Shown here piece by piece: positions 42,964-51,532 of a stretch of DNA of 64,000 nt (position 1 is its first letter; every line of letters begins with the position of its first letter). Under the pieces are notes generated by a model. The model had not been told where the DNA came from and ran no database searches. It saw only the letters and a program-made list of their open reading frames with translations. Both the position numbers and the translations under genes were made by a program. Location: positions 1-64,000 of the forward strand of contig NZ_CP111085.1 of NCBI RefSeq assembly GCF_026278345.1. Reading direction: 5' to 3'. The stretch is from Tellurirhabdus rosea (GTDB taxonomy: Bacteria > Bacteroidota > Bacteroidia > Cytophagales > Spirosomataceae).

Positions 42964-43977
42964 ATGTACACCGCAAAGCGCGTCAACTTCAAACTTATCG
43001 TCACCTTCGGCTGGCGTCCGTTTCTTTTCTTTCTCCTTTATTCGTTTACCATTTTTGCGCTGTATGAATGGTTGAACTGGCGTTTTCTGCCGATCCCGTT
43101 CGTACCCGTCGGCGTGATCGGTACGGCGGTGGCTTTTTACGTTGGTTTCAAGAATAATTCGTCCTACGAACGCCTTTGGGAAGCCCGCAGAATCTGGGGC
43201 AGCATCGTCAACGCGAGTCGCTCGTGGGCCATTATGGTGCTGGATTATCCAAGCCTGAAAAATGCGGCGGGCGACTGGACGGCCGAACGGCTGGCCGAAA
43301 CCAAGCACGATTTGATTTATTATCATCTGGCCTACATCACGGCGCTGCGGGTGCAGCTTCGGCAGCGCACCGTCTGGCAGCAGCACCACGACATTGCGCA
43401 TGCCATCGTCGAGCGTATCTCGGCTTTCAAGCAGTGCGGACTGGACAAGGAACTGAGCCGTTTTCTGGACCCGGCCGAAATCGAGCGGCTGATCCGGTAC
43501 CAGAATCCGGCCACGCAACTGGTTCGCCGCCAATCCGAAGAATTGAACCGGCTCCGGGAAGTGGGCCTGCTTTCCAGTTTCCACCATGTCGAAATGGAAC
43601 GCCTGCTGGTGGAGTTGTACAACCAGCAGGGAGCCTGCGAACGGATCAAATCCTTCCCGTTTCCCCGCCAGTACGCCTTTTTCAGCTACGTTTTTGTGTG
43701 GCTGTTTCTGCTGGTCCTCCCCTTCGGCCTGCTCAGCGAACTGGTCAAAGCCAGCCCGCAGTACGCCTGGCTGATGGTCCCCATCTACGTCATTATCGCC
43801 TGGATGTTCAACACGATGGAAATTGTGGGCGACACCAGCGAAAACCCCTTTGAAAACAGCCTCAACGACGTCCCCCTCACGGCCATCTGCCGCAACATCG
43901 AAATCGACCTCCGCGAAATGCTCGGCGAAACGAACATCCCGAAGCGGGTCGAGGCGGTGGACAATATTCTAATGTAA
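42964..43977 (+). CDS. Bestrophin-family channel protein
   Basis: A 337-aa bestrophin/RFP-TM homologue, a family of anion (or in bacteria sodium) channels. The N-terminal FFLLYSFTIFALYEWLNW is the first helix; VGFKNNSSYERLWEARRIWG, with VNASRSWAIMVLDYP, is the family motif. Later helices are FFSYVFVWLFLLVLPFGLLS and YVIIAWMFNTMEIVGDTSEN, and the sequence ends in the acidic FENSLNDVPLTAICRNIEID segment. Four membrane helices in total, as expected. Confidence 0.93.
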   Translation: MYTAKRVNFKLIVTFGWRPFLFFLLYSFTIFALYEWLNWRFLPIPFVPVGVIGTAVAFYVGFKNNSSYERLWEARRIWGSIVNASRSWAIMVLDYPSLKNAAGDWTAERLAETKHDLIYYHLAYITALRVQLRQRTVWQQHHDIAHAIVERISAFKQCGLDKELSRFLDPAEIERLIRYQNPATQLVRRQSEELNRLREVGLLSSFHHVEMERLLVELYNQQGACERIKSFPFPRQYAFFSYVFVWLFLLVLPFGLLSELVKASPQYAWLMVPIYVIIAWMFNTMEIVGDTSENPFENSLNDVPLTAICRNIEIDLREMLGETNIPKRVEAVDNILM

Positions 43978-43982
43978 ATGAC

Positions 43983-44051
43983 TGAATTTTGAATGACTGA
44001 ATAGCTCCGCAGGGCTAGAATTTGCGGAGCTATTCAGTCATTCAAAATTCA
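43983..44051. repeat. 29-bp perfect inverted repeat between convergent genes
   Basis: Arms 43983-44011 and 44023-44051 match exactly around an 11-nt loop, with outer TGAATTTTGAATGACTGAAT and inner AGCTCCGCA/TGCGGAGCT. A duplicated octamer lies just outside the right arm. It spans from the bestrophin stop to the PD-(D/E)XK stop. Confidence 0.88.
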
Positions 44052-44052
44052 A

Positions 44053-44748
44053 TCATTCAGTCATTTTCCAGGACGACGGTCGCCAGCCGCCTTCCTTCCG
44101 GCTTTCCTCGTGGGCCAGCCGGAGCAGGCGGTCGATCTTTTTGGTGCCGATTTCAATGAATTCGTCGTGGCGTTTGAACCAGACTTCGTAGACCAGGTGC
44201 GGCTTGGCTTTCTGCACACCCAGGAAAAGGAATTCGGTGGCTTCCGGAACGGCTTTCAGGTAATAGGCCGCCTGCCGGTCGTAGCCGTACCACTGAAATT
44301 TAGACACAAACTCTTCGCAGGAACGGGCGGAAGTAGTTTTGAGATCGACCACCAAACCCGCCCGGACGCCGTCCGGCTTGGCTTTCAGGGGCAGGCCCGT
44401 GAGGCCGCACTGCCAGAAAACGGGTTTTTCGAAGGCCAGTCCGCCCAGCAGATCGGCCGTCCGTTCCCGCACCGAAAGCGCCAGTTCCCGCATCCGCTGG
44501 CCTTCGGATTTCGAGTGGCGGCTCCAGTCTACCGCACGGTCGGGCTCCAGGATGAGCTGGTGGAGCGTCGTGCCGTACTGCATCGTTTTGGGGGACGCCT
44601 TTTTGAGCGGCTTAAAGGTATGCAGAGTCAGCAGTTCCGTCAGGTCCGAGTTGGCGTAGGCGGGGTGCGCGCGGTATTCGTATTCGGTCATTTCTAATCG
44701 AGTCATTGAGTAGGCAACAACGGCCGGACGGGTGGCGTTCCCGCTCAT
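44053..44748 (-). CDS. PD-(D/E)XK nuclease-like protein (DUF3799-like)
   Basis: A 231-aa protein resembling the RecE/phage PDDEXK family DUF3799. Visible are ANSDLTELL near the N-terminus, GTTLHQLILEPD (about 62-73), the nuclease core LKAKPDGVRAGLVVDLKTTS (Asp, then Asp-Leu-Lys) and FQWYGYDRQAAYYLKA. ATG 44748 overlaps the stop of the PPC gene by ATGA; ATGs at 44706 and 44691 are alternatives. A phage-type nuclease without any phage genes nearby is odd; it may be domesticated. Confidence 0.75.
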   Translation of the reverse strand: MSGNATRPAVVAYSMTRLEMTEYEYRAHPAYANSDLTELLTLHTFKPLKKASPKTMQYGTTLHQLILEPDRAVDWSRHSKSEGQRMRELALSVRERTADLLGGLAFEKPVFWQCGLTGLPLKAKPDGVRAGLVVDLKTTSARSCEEFVSKFQWYGYDRQAAYYLKAVPEATEFLFLGVQKAKPHLVYEVWFKRHDEFIEIGTKKIDRLLRLAHEESRKEGGWRPSSWKMTE

Positions 44749-45257
44749 TTTTTCTTTGCGGGTCGGCTGGCCTTCCGGCGCACCACCAGCTCGCGGTAGC
44801 CAAACGTGGGGTCCGGTTCGCGGACGTAGGTGATTTCGGGAAAAATGCCCAGAACAATCTCCGCCGTGGTGTAAATCCGGCAGCCCTCGAACAGGTGTCC
44901 GCCCAGCGTGCGGCCCGTCGAATCCGACACCGACAGGTGCAGGTGGCTGCCGTTGACCGACAGGGTGCCGACAAGGGACACGATTTCAAAATGACCTTTC
45001 CAGTCGGTGCCGCCCTCCTGATTCGCCAGCCGCAGCCGTACGTCGGTCAGGCTCCCGACGCAGGTCAGCACCGCCCCGGCTTCGATCTTCTGCTCGTTGA
45101 CCAGCCGGTCGAGTTCCTGTTTCAAATCCTGACCCGGCCGCAGCCGAATGGTAACGGTTTGCATTGGTGTACGGAGTGGCGTCTGGGCTTCCATGGTGAA
45201 AGACAAAAAAGCGAGCAGGCCCGTCAGGAGGACAGGCCAGTGGTTTATTCTGAACAT
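44745..45257 (-). CDS. Secreted PPC/DUF296 domain protein
   Basis: A 170-aa protein from ATG 45257, with a signal peptide (HWPVLLTGLLAFLSFTMEAQ) followed by a PPC/DUF296 domain: RLRPGQDLKQELDRLV, AGAVLTCVGSL, GSHLHLSVSDSTGRTLGGHL. In Archaea and plants the domain is in DNA-binding proteins, but a secreted form cannot be that. The conserved histidines in SHLHLSV suggest a metal site. It is translationally linked to the PD-(D/E)XK gene. Confidence 0.85.
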   Translation of the reverse strand: MFRINHWPVLLTGLLAFLSFTMEAQTPLRTPMQTVTIRLRPGQDLKQELDRLVNEQKIEAGAVLTCVGSLTDVRLRLANQEGGTDWKGHFEIVSLVGTLSVNGSHLHLSVSDSTGRTLGGHLFEGCRIYTTAEIVLGIFPEITYVREPDPTFGYRELVVRRKASRPAKKK

Positions 45258-45302
45258 AAGCGAAAAACGAACGGTCCGTGACGAAGTGCTCCGGAACGTT
45301 GG

Positions 45303-45310
45303 CAAAGATA
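45303..45310 (-). promoter_or_regulatory. Bacteroidota -7 box for the PPC gene
   Basis: TATCTTTG on the minus strand matches TAnnTTTG, 45 bp before the PPC start. Confidence 0.45.
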
Positions 45311-45435
45311 AAAAATTGGGCCCGTATGGCGGGAAATTTCCGACCGTTCCGGCGCCTCGTTTTAATTGAAAATAAATGCCGCCAAGCAATAAACGGCCGG
45401 CGGAATCTGTTCTATGGACGAGTATTTAACCGACT

Positions 45436-46455
45436 ATGCACCACCGCCTTTCCAGTTTTTTGATGCTTGTTATCCTGCTCACGGTTGGGAGCGGGATGCG
45501 GTTTCCGGCCACGGTCAACGGGCTGAAAACCGTGAGTCCAAGTGACGAATACAGCCGCATTGATGCCTATGCCCGCAGCGCCCCGGAATCGGCCGCCCGC
45601 AGCATCAACAGCCTGGCCGACTACCTGACGGCGCCCGCGCGCACGGACATGGACAAGGTCCGGGTAATCTACGCCTGGCTGGTATCGCACGTACAGTACG
45701 ATATGGCCGCCGCCAACAGCCCGTATCGTCAGAAATATTATTCCGAAAAAGAATACGCCACCCGCGTGCTCAACAAACGGAAGGGCCTTTGCACGGGCTA
45801 TGCGCTTCTGTTCAAGCACATGCTCCAGCGCGCCGGGGTGCAGGCCGTCTGCATCCGGGGGTACGCCCGCACGACCGATGAAGAGTCCGGCCTGCCCGTT
45901 AAGGTGGTGGACCACGAATGGAACGCCGTTAACATCGACGGCGACTGGTACCTGTTCGACCTGGCCTGGGCCGTCTCGACCGCCGAAAAAGGAGCCGTCA
46001 GCAATGATTTCTATTTCCTGACGCCGCCCGAGCAGTTCGTTTCCCAGCACTTCCCGACGGAAACCCGCTGGCAGCTGCTGTCCCGGCCGGTGACGAAGTC
46101 TGAATTCGACCGCTTTCCGAAGCTGTACGCCCCGTATTTCACGATGGGTTTTGGGCCGGAGTTTCCGGAGGACGGCCAGATTGGCGGCAACCTGCCCGCC
46201 CAGCTTTCGTTCCGAAACCCCCGTTCGCTGGACTTTCTCTGCACGGTCAGCCGGTTTGGTCAGGGCAAAGGGGTGGAAGTGCCCGTCGTGATTACCCGCA
46301 CGGGAGACACCTACTCGCTGAGACTGAAGGCAAGTGTGCAGGGCACGGCGACCCTGCGGGTTTACGCCGCGCCCAAATCCGCCTCCCGCTACAAGCAGTT
46401 CGACTGCATTGCTTCCTTTACCGTCAGCAACCGGCCGCAGGTGGCCGGCCTCTGA
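45436..46455 (+). CDS. Secreted transglutaminase-like protein
   Basis: A 339-aa protein with an N-terminal signal (FLMLVILLTVGSG). The transglutaminase-like core has the catalytic triad Cys in KGLCTGYALLFKHML (about 115-129), His in DHEWNAVN and Asp in LFDLAWAV. The C-terminal part (about 255-335) looks like an immunoglobulin-like beta domain. Members may act as cysteine proteases or amidases in the envelope. The substrate is unknown. Confidence 0.88.
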   Translation: MHHRLSSFLMLVILLTVGSGMRFPATVNGLKTVSPSDEYSRIDAYARSAPESAARSINSLADYLTAPARTDMDKVRVIYAWLVSHVQYDMAAANSPYRQKYYSEKEYATRVLNKRKGLCTGYALLFKHMLQRAGVQAVCIRGYARTTDEESGLPVKVVDHEWNAVNIDGDWYLFDLAWAVSTAEKGAVSNDFYFLTPPEQFVSQHFPTETRWQLLSRPVTKSEFDRFPKLYAPYFTMGFGPEFPEDGQIGGNLPAQLSFRNPRSLDFLCTVSRFGQGKGVEVPVVITRTGDTYSLRLKASVQGTATLRVYAAPKSASRYKQFDCIASFTVSNRPQVAGL

Positions 46456-46456
46456 G

Positions 46457-47758
46457 TTACCGCATGGAAATCAAGAGGTTGCGGTTCTGGTCGATCCGCA
46501 CGTAGCTTTGTTCCGGAACGACCGTCGTCGTTTCATGCTCCTCGATGATGGCTGGTCCCGAAAGGCAGTCGCGGGCCCAGATTTTGGACCGGTCGTAGAT
46601 GGGGCTGGAACTGGGCACCAGGTCTTCGTCGAGGAACACGGTCCGGTAGCCTTTCAGCGCCGCAAAGTCCTGTTCGCTGACCCGTCCCGGCGGGGTTGAC
46701 CGGTGGACCTCCTGCGGCAGTTTTCCCTGAATTTCGGCCAGGCGCAGCGCGTATCCCAGCGCCGCCACCACCCCGACGCCCACCGGCACGATCACCTCCC
46801 GGACGCCCAGCAAACGGGCAATGCCGCAGGCGTGCAGCGGACCGGCGCCTCCAAAAACGAGCATGCTGTAAGCCGATTCGGCATCCAGGGCCTCCCCGGT
46901 CATATCCCGGATGATGCCCGCCACCAGTTGCTCCACCGCATGCACCACCCGGAACGAAGCCTCTTCCACGCTGACGCCCAGCGGACGGGCGAGGTGTTCG
47001 TCGATGACGGCCGAGGCCGCCTCGGGGTGCAGCGGAATTTCTCCCCTCAGAAAATAATCCTGGTTGAGGTAGCCCAGCGCCAGGTACACATCCGTCAGCG
47101 TGGGCAGTTGGGATTCGCCCGGAGCTGACCGGCCAAAACTGGCCGGTCCGGTTTCGTGACGGGCATGTTCCGACAGAATTTCGGGCATCCCGGCGGCGTT
47201 CAGGCGGACATAGCTGTCTCCGCCGAAAGGCAGTTCCTGACCCTGTTCGGCCAGTACGGAGGTTTCGGCCGACAATTCGGTCAGCAGGGAAATATTGGCC
47301 GAAGCCCCGCCCATCCGGAACAGAATGAGCTTTTCGGAGCCCGTCTGCTTCCCGAAAAAACGACCCGCCACCATGCCGCCCATCCGGGCCGGGTGCATGA
47401 TGACATCCGGGTTCTGCCGGGCTTCTTCCAGGGACAGCAGTTCGCCCTGCCGGGTAATCAGGTACAAGGGCGCCCTGAAGCCGACCTTCCGAAGCTGTTC
47501 GTCCAGCTCGACGACGCAGGTGACTGCCCGGTCGGGTGTGGCATCCACGCTCATGCCGATCACCAGCCCCGCGATGTCATCAAACGTAAATTCACGGCGG
47601 GCCACAAAGCGGACAATGCTCGCGATGATGCTGGCGGTTGGATCGTGGAAAGTGGTCGGAATCTTTTTAATGTAGACCCGCCCGGAGCCGTCCAGGAGCA
47701 CCAGATCGGTAAAGGTTTCGCCGAGGTCGATACTGAAATAAATGGGATGAACTGGCAT
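46457..47758 (-). CDS. Compact hydantoinase/oxoprolinase-like protein
   Basis: A 433-aa protein from ATG 47758 related to the HyuA subunit of ATP-dependent hydantoinases. The N-terminal DLGETFTDLVLLD (11-23) is the first phosphate loop. The second, usually FDMGGTSTD, here reads FRMGGASAN (147-155), so acidic and hydroxyl residues are replaced. TLTDVYLALGYLN, EEASFRVVHAVEQLVAG and LVFGGAGPLHACGIARLLG are otherwise conserved. Typical HyuA is about 680 aa, so about 250 residues are missing, and no HyuB follows. It may be a non-catalytic or changed enzyme. Confidence 0.78.
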   Translation of the reverse strand: MPVHPIYFSIDLGETFTDLVLLDGSGRVYIKKIPTTFHDPTASIIASIVRFVARREFTFDDIAGLVIGMSVDATPDRAVTCVVELDEQLRKVGFRAPLYLITRQGELLSLEEARQNPDVIMHPARMGGMVAGRFFGKQTGSEKLILFRMGGASANISLLTELSAETSVLAEQGQELPFGGDSYVRLNAAGMPEILSEHARHETGPASFGRSAPGESQLPTLTDVYLALGYLNQDYFLRGEIPLHPEAASAVIDEHLARPLGVSVEEASFRVVHAVEQLVAGIIRDMTGEALDAESAYSMLVFGGAGPLHACGIARLLGVREVIVPVGVGVVAALGYALRLAEIQGKLPQEVHRSTPPGRVSEQDFAALKGYRTVFLDEDLVPSSSPIYDRSKIWARDCLSGPAIIEEHETTTVVPEQSYVRIDQNRNLLISMR

Positions 47759-47780
47759 AATGCAGAAGGAGGCCGGAGCC

Positions 47781-48278
47781 TTAATTGGAAGAAATTCGCA
47801 TGCGGGTAATGAACCATCGGCCGTCACTGCCTTTGCGCAGGTCAGTGTTTACGGTTGCTTTCTTATCGGCATTCGGTTTACCGGCGGAACCCGGTTCGGT
47901 ATAGACGTAGGTTTCGGTGGCTGTAGCGGTAGCCTCCTCGATCCGAAGGTTTCTCAGGCGATATTCCCGCACCTTCAGACCCGCCTGCTGTTTCTGGTAA
48001 TCGGCGGGGCTTTGCTCCTGTCCGCTGGGACCGGTGATTTTCGCTTCCTCCCCAAAATAACCACCCAGCGGGCCGCCCGCGTCGGTCAGGGCCGTCATCC
48101 GCTGCTTCAGCATACTGACCAGCGTATCGCGCTCTTTGTAGAGTTCGGGAGTGGTCGTGCGGGTTTCTTTCCGCTGCAGTCGCCGCTGGGTCTGTTCGGT
48201 CCCCTGCCCCGCTGCCGCGCCGGAAATACCGAGCAGGAGGACGAGCGAGAATACAACCTTCATACGTTTGCCGTTCAT
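47781..48278 (-). CDS. Secreted protein of unknown function
   Basis: A 165-aa protein with a signal peptide (VVFSLVLLLGISGAAAGQG), a charged segment rich in Arg, Thr and Glu (about 28-60), and a C-terminal beta-rich part (EYRLRNLRIEEATATATETY, then WFITRMRISSN) that recalls NTF2-like secreted proteins such as DUF4440. An alternative ATG is at 48263. It lies between the HyuA-like gene and the deacetylase gene, all on the minus strand. Confidence 0.65.
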   Translation of the reverse strand: MNGKRMKVVFSLVLLLGISGAAAGQGTEQTQRRLQRKETRTTTPELYKERDTLVSMLKQRMTALTDAGGPLGGYFGEEAKITGPSGQEQSPADYQKQQAGLKVREYRLRNLRIEEATATATETYVYTEPGSAGKPNADKKATVNTDLRKGSDGRWFITRMRISSN

Positions 48279-48289
48279 GGGTTTTGTCG

Positions 48290-49207
48290 TTAGAAAAAGA
48301 TACGATCAGCGAGCCGGTAGGTGTTGCAGTGGGCCTCCACAATATCGGCGATTCGGGGGGAGTATCCTCCGCCCATCGAAACGGCAATCGGCAGGCCGTA
48401 CCGACGCGCCTGTTCGAACACAAAAGCGTCCCGCTGCCGGCATCCTTCTAGAGAAACTTTGAATTTTCCTAGTTTGTCGGTTGCCAGGATATCGACGCCG
48501 GAAATATAAAACAGAAAATCGGGTTTCTGTTCTTCGATCAGGCGGGGTAATGTTTCAACAAGGGCCGCCAGATAAGGTTCGTCGGTGGTGCCGGTCGGCA
48601 GGGCGATGTCCAGATCCGAGATTTCCTTCCGGAGCGGGTAGTTATCTTTGCCGTGCATGCTGAACGTAAAGACCCGGTCTTCGTTTTGGAAAATGACGGC
48701 CGTTCCGTTGCCCTGGTGGACATCCAGATCCACGACGAGTACCTTCCGGACGAGCCCGTTTTCCAGGAGGTAATGAGCCGCCACGGCCACGTCATTGAGC
48801 AGGCAGAAACCCTCTCCCCGATCCGCGTAGGCATGGTGCGTTCCGCCCGCCACGTTCAGGGCCACCCCGTGTTCGAGCGCCAGCCGACTGCAGTCGATGG
48901 TGCCCTGGGTGATAATCCACTCCCGTTTAACCAGCCCTTCCGACAGCGGGAAGCCCACTTTTCGCATCATCCGATCAGGCACGGTCAGGGTTTTGAGCAT
49001 CCGGACGTACTCCGCCGTGTGGACGCCCAGCACCCAGCGGTCCTCGACCGGCTGAGGGCTAAAAAAATTCTCCGGGGTGCAGGTTCCTTCGTACAGCAGC
49101 TGTTCCGGAATCAGTTCGTACTTGCTCATCGGAAAGCGGTGCGGTTCGCCGTTAGGTCCCTGGGGAAGCGGGTGAATGTACAAGGGGTCAAAGGCAATCC
49201 GCAGCAT
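48290..49207 (-). CDS. Histone-deacetylase-family protein (acetoin-utilisation AcuC-like)
   Basis: A 305-aa zinc-dependent deacetylase fold from ATG 49207. The core motifs are NVAGGTHHAYADRGEGFCLL, VVDLDVHQGNGTAVIF and YISGVDILATDKLGKF, which carry the active-site His pair, the Asp-Val-His zinc ligands and the second zinc Asp. SMGGGYSPRI closes the fold. Bacterial members act on acetylated amines or proteins. The substrate is unknown. Confidence 0.92.
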   Translation of the reverse strand: MLRIAFDPLYIHPLPQGPNGEPHRFPMSKYELIPEQLLYEGTCTPENFFSPQPVEDRWVLGVHTAEYVRMLKTLTVPDRMMRKVGFPLSEGLVKREWIITQGTIDCSRLALEHGVALNVAGGTHHAYADRGEGFCLLNDVAVAAHYLLENGLVRKVLVVDLDVHQGNGTAVIFQNEDRVFTFSMHGKDNYPLRKEISDLDIALPTGTTDEPYLAALVETLPRLIEEQKPDFLFYISGVDILATDKLGKFKVSLEGCRQRDAFVFEQARRYGLPIAVSMGGGYSPRIADIVEAHCNTYRLADRIFF

Positions 49208-49388
49208 ACTTTGTAGGCCAGTCAATGGGTTTTGTTACCAATCAATAAATCAAATTCACATATTGGAACAAATCAAATGCATAGATGTTCACAGGAAAAC
49301 GATACTTAAGCACATATGCCTATAATTTTTATAGACTACATATTCGTACAAACAACCTGTAATTCTTGAAACGCCCTTTCTATCTTCT

Positions 49389-50138
49389 ATGCAGACAGTA
49401 ATCATCACCGGCGGCGCGCAGGGCATCGGGCGCGTCACAACGCAGTATCTTCTCACGCATGGGTATAAAGTTGCCGTCTGGGATACCGACCCCGAAGCGC
49501 TCGATGAAATGCGGGATTTGCTGAAGGCGGCCAATTCCCGGGCCGCCGTGATCAACTGCGATGTGGCGTCGGATGTTGCCGTGAAAAATGCGCTGAAACT
49601 GACGCTCGACCAGTTTGGCCGGATCGACCATCTGATCAACAACGCGGGCATTATGATCGAAAAGCCCATCGACCGGCTCACGCTGGACGAATGGAACCGG
49701 GTCATCGCCGTCAATCTCACGGGGCCGTTCCTCTGCGCCAAACTGGCCGCACCGCACCTGCAGGAGACGCGGGGAAGCATCATCAACATTGCCTCGACCC
49801 GCGCCTTCCAGTCGGAGCCCAACACCTTTGCCTACACGGCCTCCAAAGGGGGTTTGGTGTCGCTCACGCACGCCCTGGCGGTCAGTCTGGGCCCGGCCAT
49901 CCGGGTCAACTGCATCAGTCCGGGCTGGATCGACGTGACGGCCTGGAAGAAAAAAAGCAAGGCCAAACATGATTCGCTGCGGCCGGAAGATCACCAGCAG
50001 CACCCGGCGGGCCGGGTCGGGCAGGCGGACGACATTGCCCGGATGATCCTGTTTCTGATGGCCGAAGAAAATTCTTTTATCACCGGAGAAAACTTTACGC
50101 TCGACGGCGGAATGACCAAGAAAATGATCTACGTCTGA
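49389..50138 (+). CDS. SDR-family NAD(P)-dependent oxidoreductase
   Basis: A 249-aa classical short-chain dehydrogenase. The cofactor loop is TGGAQGIGR (7-15), with NNAGIM (about 81-86), catalytic Ser in INIASTRAF and Tyr-x-x-x-Lys in FAYTASKGGL, and CISPGWIDV. Near the C-terminus ENSFITGENFTLDGGMTKKM is typical. The Asp of the second strand (VWDTDP) suggests NAD. The substrate is unknown. Confidence 0.94.
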   Translation: MQTVIITGGAQGIGRVTTQYLLTHGYKVAVWDTDPEALDEMRDLLKAANSRAAVINCDVASDVAVKNALKLTLDQFGRIDHLINNAGIMIEKPIDRLTLDEWNRVIAVNLTGPFLCAKLAAPHLQETRGSIINIASTRAFQSEPNTFAYTASKGGLVSLTHALAVSLGPAIRVNCISPGWIDVTAWKKKSKAKHDSLRPEDHQQHPAGRVGQADDIARMILFLMAEENSFITGENFTLDGGMTKKMIYV

Positions 50139-50262
50139 GCGTTACCTTTCCGGACACTGAAATTCTGGGGCACTTCCGCACAAGTTGCCCTTTTTTCGTT
50201 TGCTTATATGGAGATTACTTACGTATTTTTACGGCTAACAAATGCTTGATGAATAAACCAAA

Positions 50263-50640
50263 ATGATAATCGAGTCATCCAGTTTTGACAACGAGGATAA
50301 GTATTTCCCCCAAGGCGACGAAACCGTGTGGAATCAGGCAGTTGTGGACTTGCAGACCCGGTTTTATCAACTTACTGAGACTCTGGAAAAACTGGAAGAA
50401 AATACCGCTTCCCAGCACCCCGAACGTGCCAGTCTCATCTCCCGGCTTACCGAACTCCAGGAAACCGTCCTGCTGACCATGACTACGCTGCGGATCGAAC
50501 TCTCCGACTTTGCCCACAATTCCCGGGGAAGTGGTCTGGAAAATGTATCCTTCAAATTTGGTAGCCATACCGAAGTTCTTCTCTCCCTCACGCGCCTTGT
50601 CGATTCCGAACTAGCCTGCGTCGCCTCGCTCCAGCCTTAA
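50263..50640 (+). CDS. Hypothetical helical protein
   Basis: A 125-aa acidic protein with heptad-like helical sequence (about 25-75: FYQLTETLEKLEENTA, LISRLTELQETVLLTM). No signal peptide or membrane segment and no family that I recognise. It is about 180 bp upstream of a sigma-factor gene on the same strand but separated by that gene's own promoter box, so linkage is uncertain. Confidence 0.6.
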   Translation: MIIESSSFDNEDKYFPQGDETVWNQAVVDLQTRFYQLTETLEKLEENTASQHPERASLISRLTELQETVLLTMTTLRIELSDFAHNSRGSGLENVSFKFGSHTEVLLSLTRLVDSELACVASLQP

Positions 50641-50723
50641 TAAAAATTCTCACTTTTGTATCCGTTCATAAGAAACTTTATTTATTATTGTTGATAGATT
50701 TACCAGTATTTCGGAGCAATCCT

Positions 50724-50731
50724 TACTTTTG
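50724..50731 (+). promoter_or_regulatory. Bacteroidota -7 box for the second ECF gene
   Basis: TACTTTTG matches TAnnTTTG, 91 bp before the sigma ATG; the leader would be about 85 nt and contains no ORF. Confidence 0.5.
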
Positions 50732-50822
50732 CACAAGCACATAACGAAGTCATGGTCATGCAATAATCTAAGGAATTATCGGCTATCCACCTGTTCCATT
50801 ACTTAACTAACCGACTGCATTT

Positions 50823-51404
50823 ATGGCCTCCCAGCCAATCGACCGACGTTCGACAGCCGGCAACATGAGTGACGAAGATCTTGTCAACCTTGTCCGCACA
50901 TCCCATGATCCTGTCTTTTTCGAAGCCCTCTACCAGCGGTACGTCAGCAAAGTGTACCGTAAATGCCTCACCATGACCACCAATCCGGAGCAGGCCGAAG
51001 ACCTGACCCAGGATGTGTTCATGAAAGTGCACCGCAACATCGGCCGTTTCAAGGGACAATCCCGGTTTTCGACCTGGCTGTACGCCATTACCCACCATCA
51101 CGTGGTCGATGAGCTGCAAAACCAGCTCCCTTCGGTGCGCCTGGAACCCCAGACCTGGGCCAACCTCCAGGTGACGGAAGATGCCTCCGCTCCCAGCAAA
51201 GACGAACAGTGGATTCAGGTTCAGGAAGTCCTTAAAAAGCTCTCGGATACGGACCGGGAAATCATCCTGATGCGCTACGAGGAAGGACTCAGCATTGAAG
51301 AAATCAGCGAACGCAGCCAGATGGGCATCAGCGCCGTCAAAATGCGCCTGAGCCGCAGCCGCACCAAGCTCAAAAAGATCATTGAGGAAATGGAAAGCTC
51401 CTGA
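50823..51404 (+). CDS. ECF-type RNA polymerase sigma factor
   Basis: A 193-aa group IV sigma factor. Region 2 is YQRYVSKVYRKCLTMTTNPE, EDLTQDVFMKVHRNIGRF and RFSTWLYAITHHHVVDEL; region 4 is LSDTDREIILMRYEEGLSIE with EISERSQMGISAVKMRLSRS. ATG 50823 is used; an internal ATG at 50865 is possible. It is a close paralogue of the gene at 38470 and likewise has no anti-sigma neighbour. A bidirectional terminator follows. Confidence 0.93.
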   Translation: MASQPIDRRSTAGNMSDEDLVNLVRTSHDPVFFEALYQRYVSKVYRKCLTMTTNPEQAEDLTQDVFMKVHRNIGRFKGQSRFSTWLYAITHHHVVDELQNQLPSVRLEPQTWANLQVTEDASAPSKDEQWIQVQEVLKKLSDTDREIILMRYEEGLSIEEISERSQMGISAVKMRLSRSRTKLKKIIEEMESS

Positions 51405-51471
51405 TCCGGGACTGCCTTTTCTGTAAACACCGCGTCCGGCCCCGTCCGAAAACGCATATCGCCCAGCAACA

Positions 51472-51502
51472 AAAAGCCGGACCCAGGACGGGTCCGGCTT
51501 TT
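51472..51502. terminator. Bidirectional terminator between the ECF sigma and lepB genes
   Basis: 13-bp stem AAAAGCCGGACCC (51472-51484) with GGGTCCGGCTTTT (51490-51502) and a 5-nt loop, A-tract and T-tract at the ends. Confidence 0.92.
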
Positions 51503-51532
51503 GCCTTTCCGGATTTCTGCCCCGGGCCGCGC

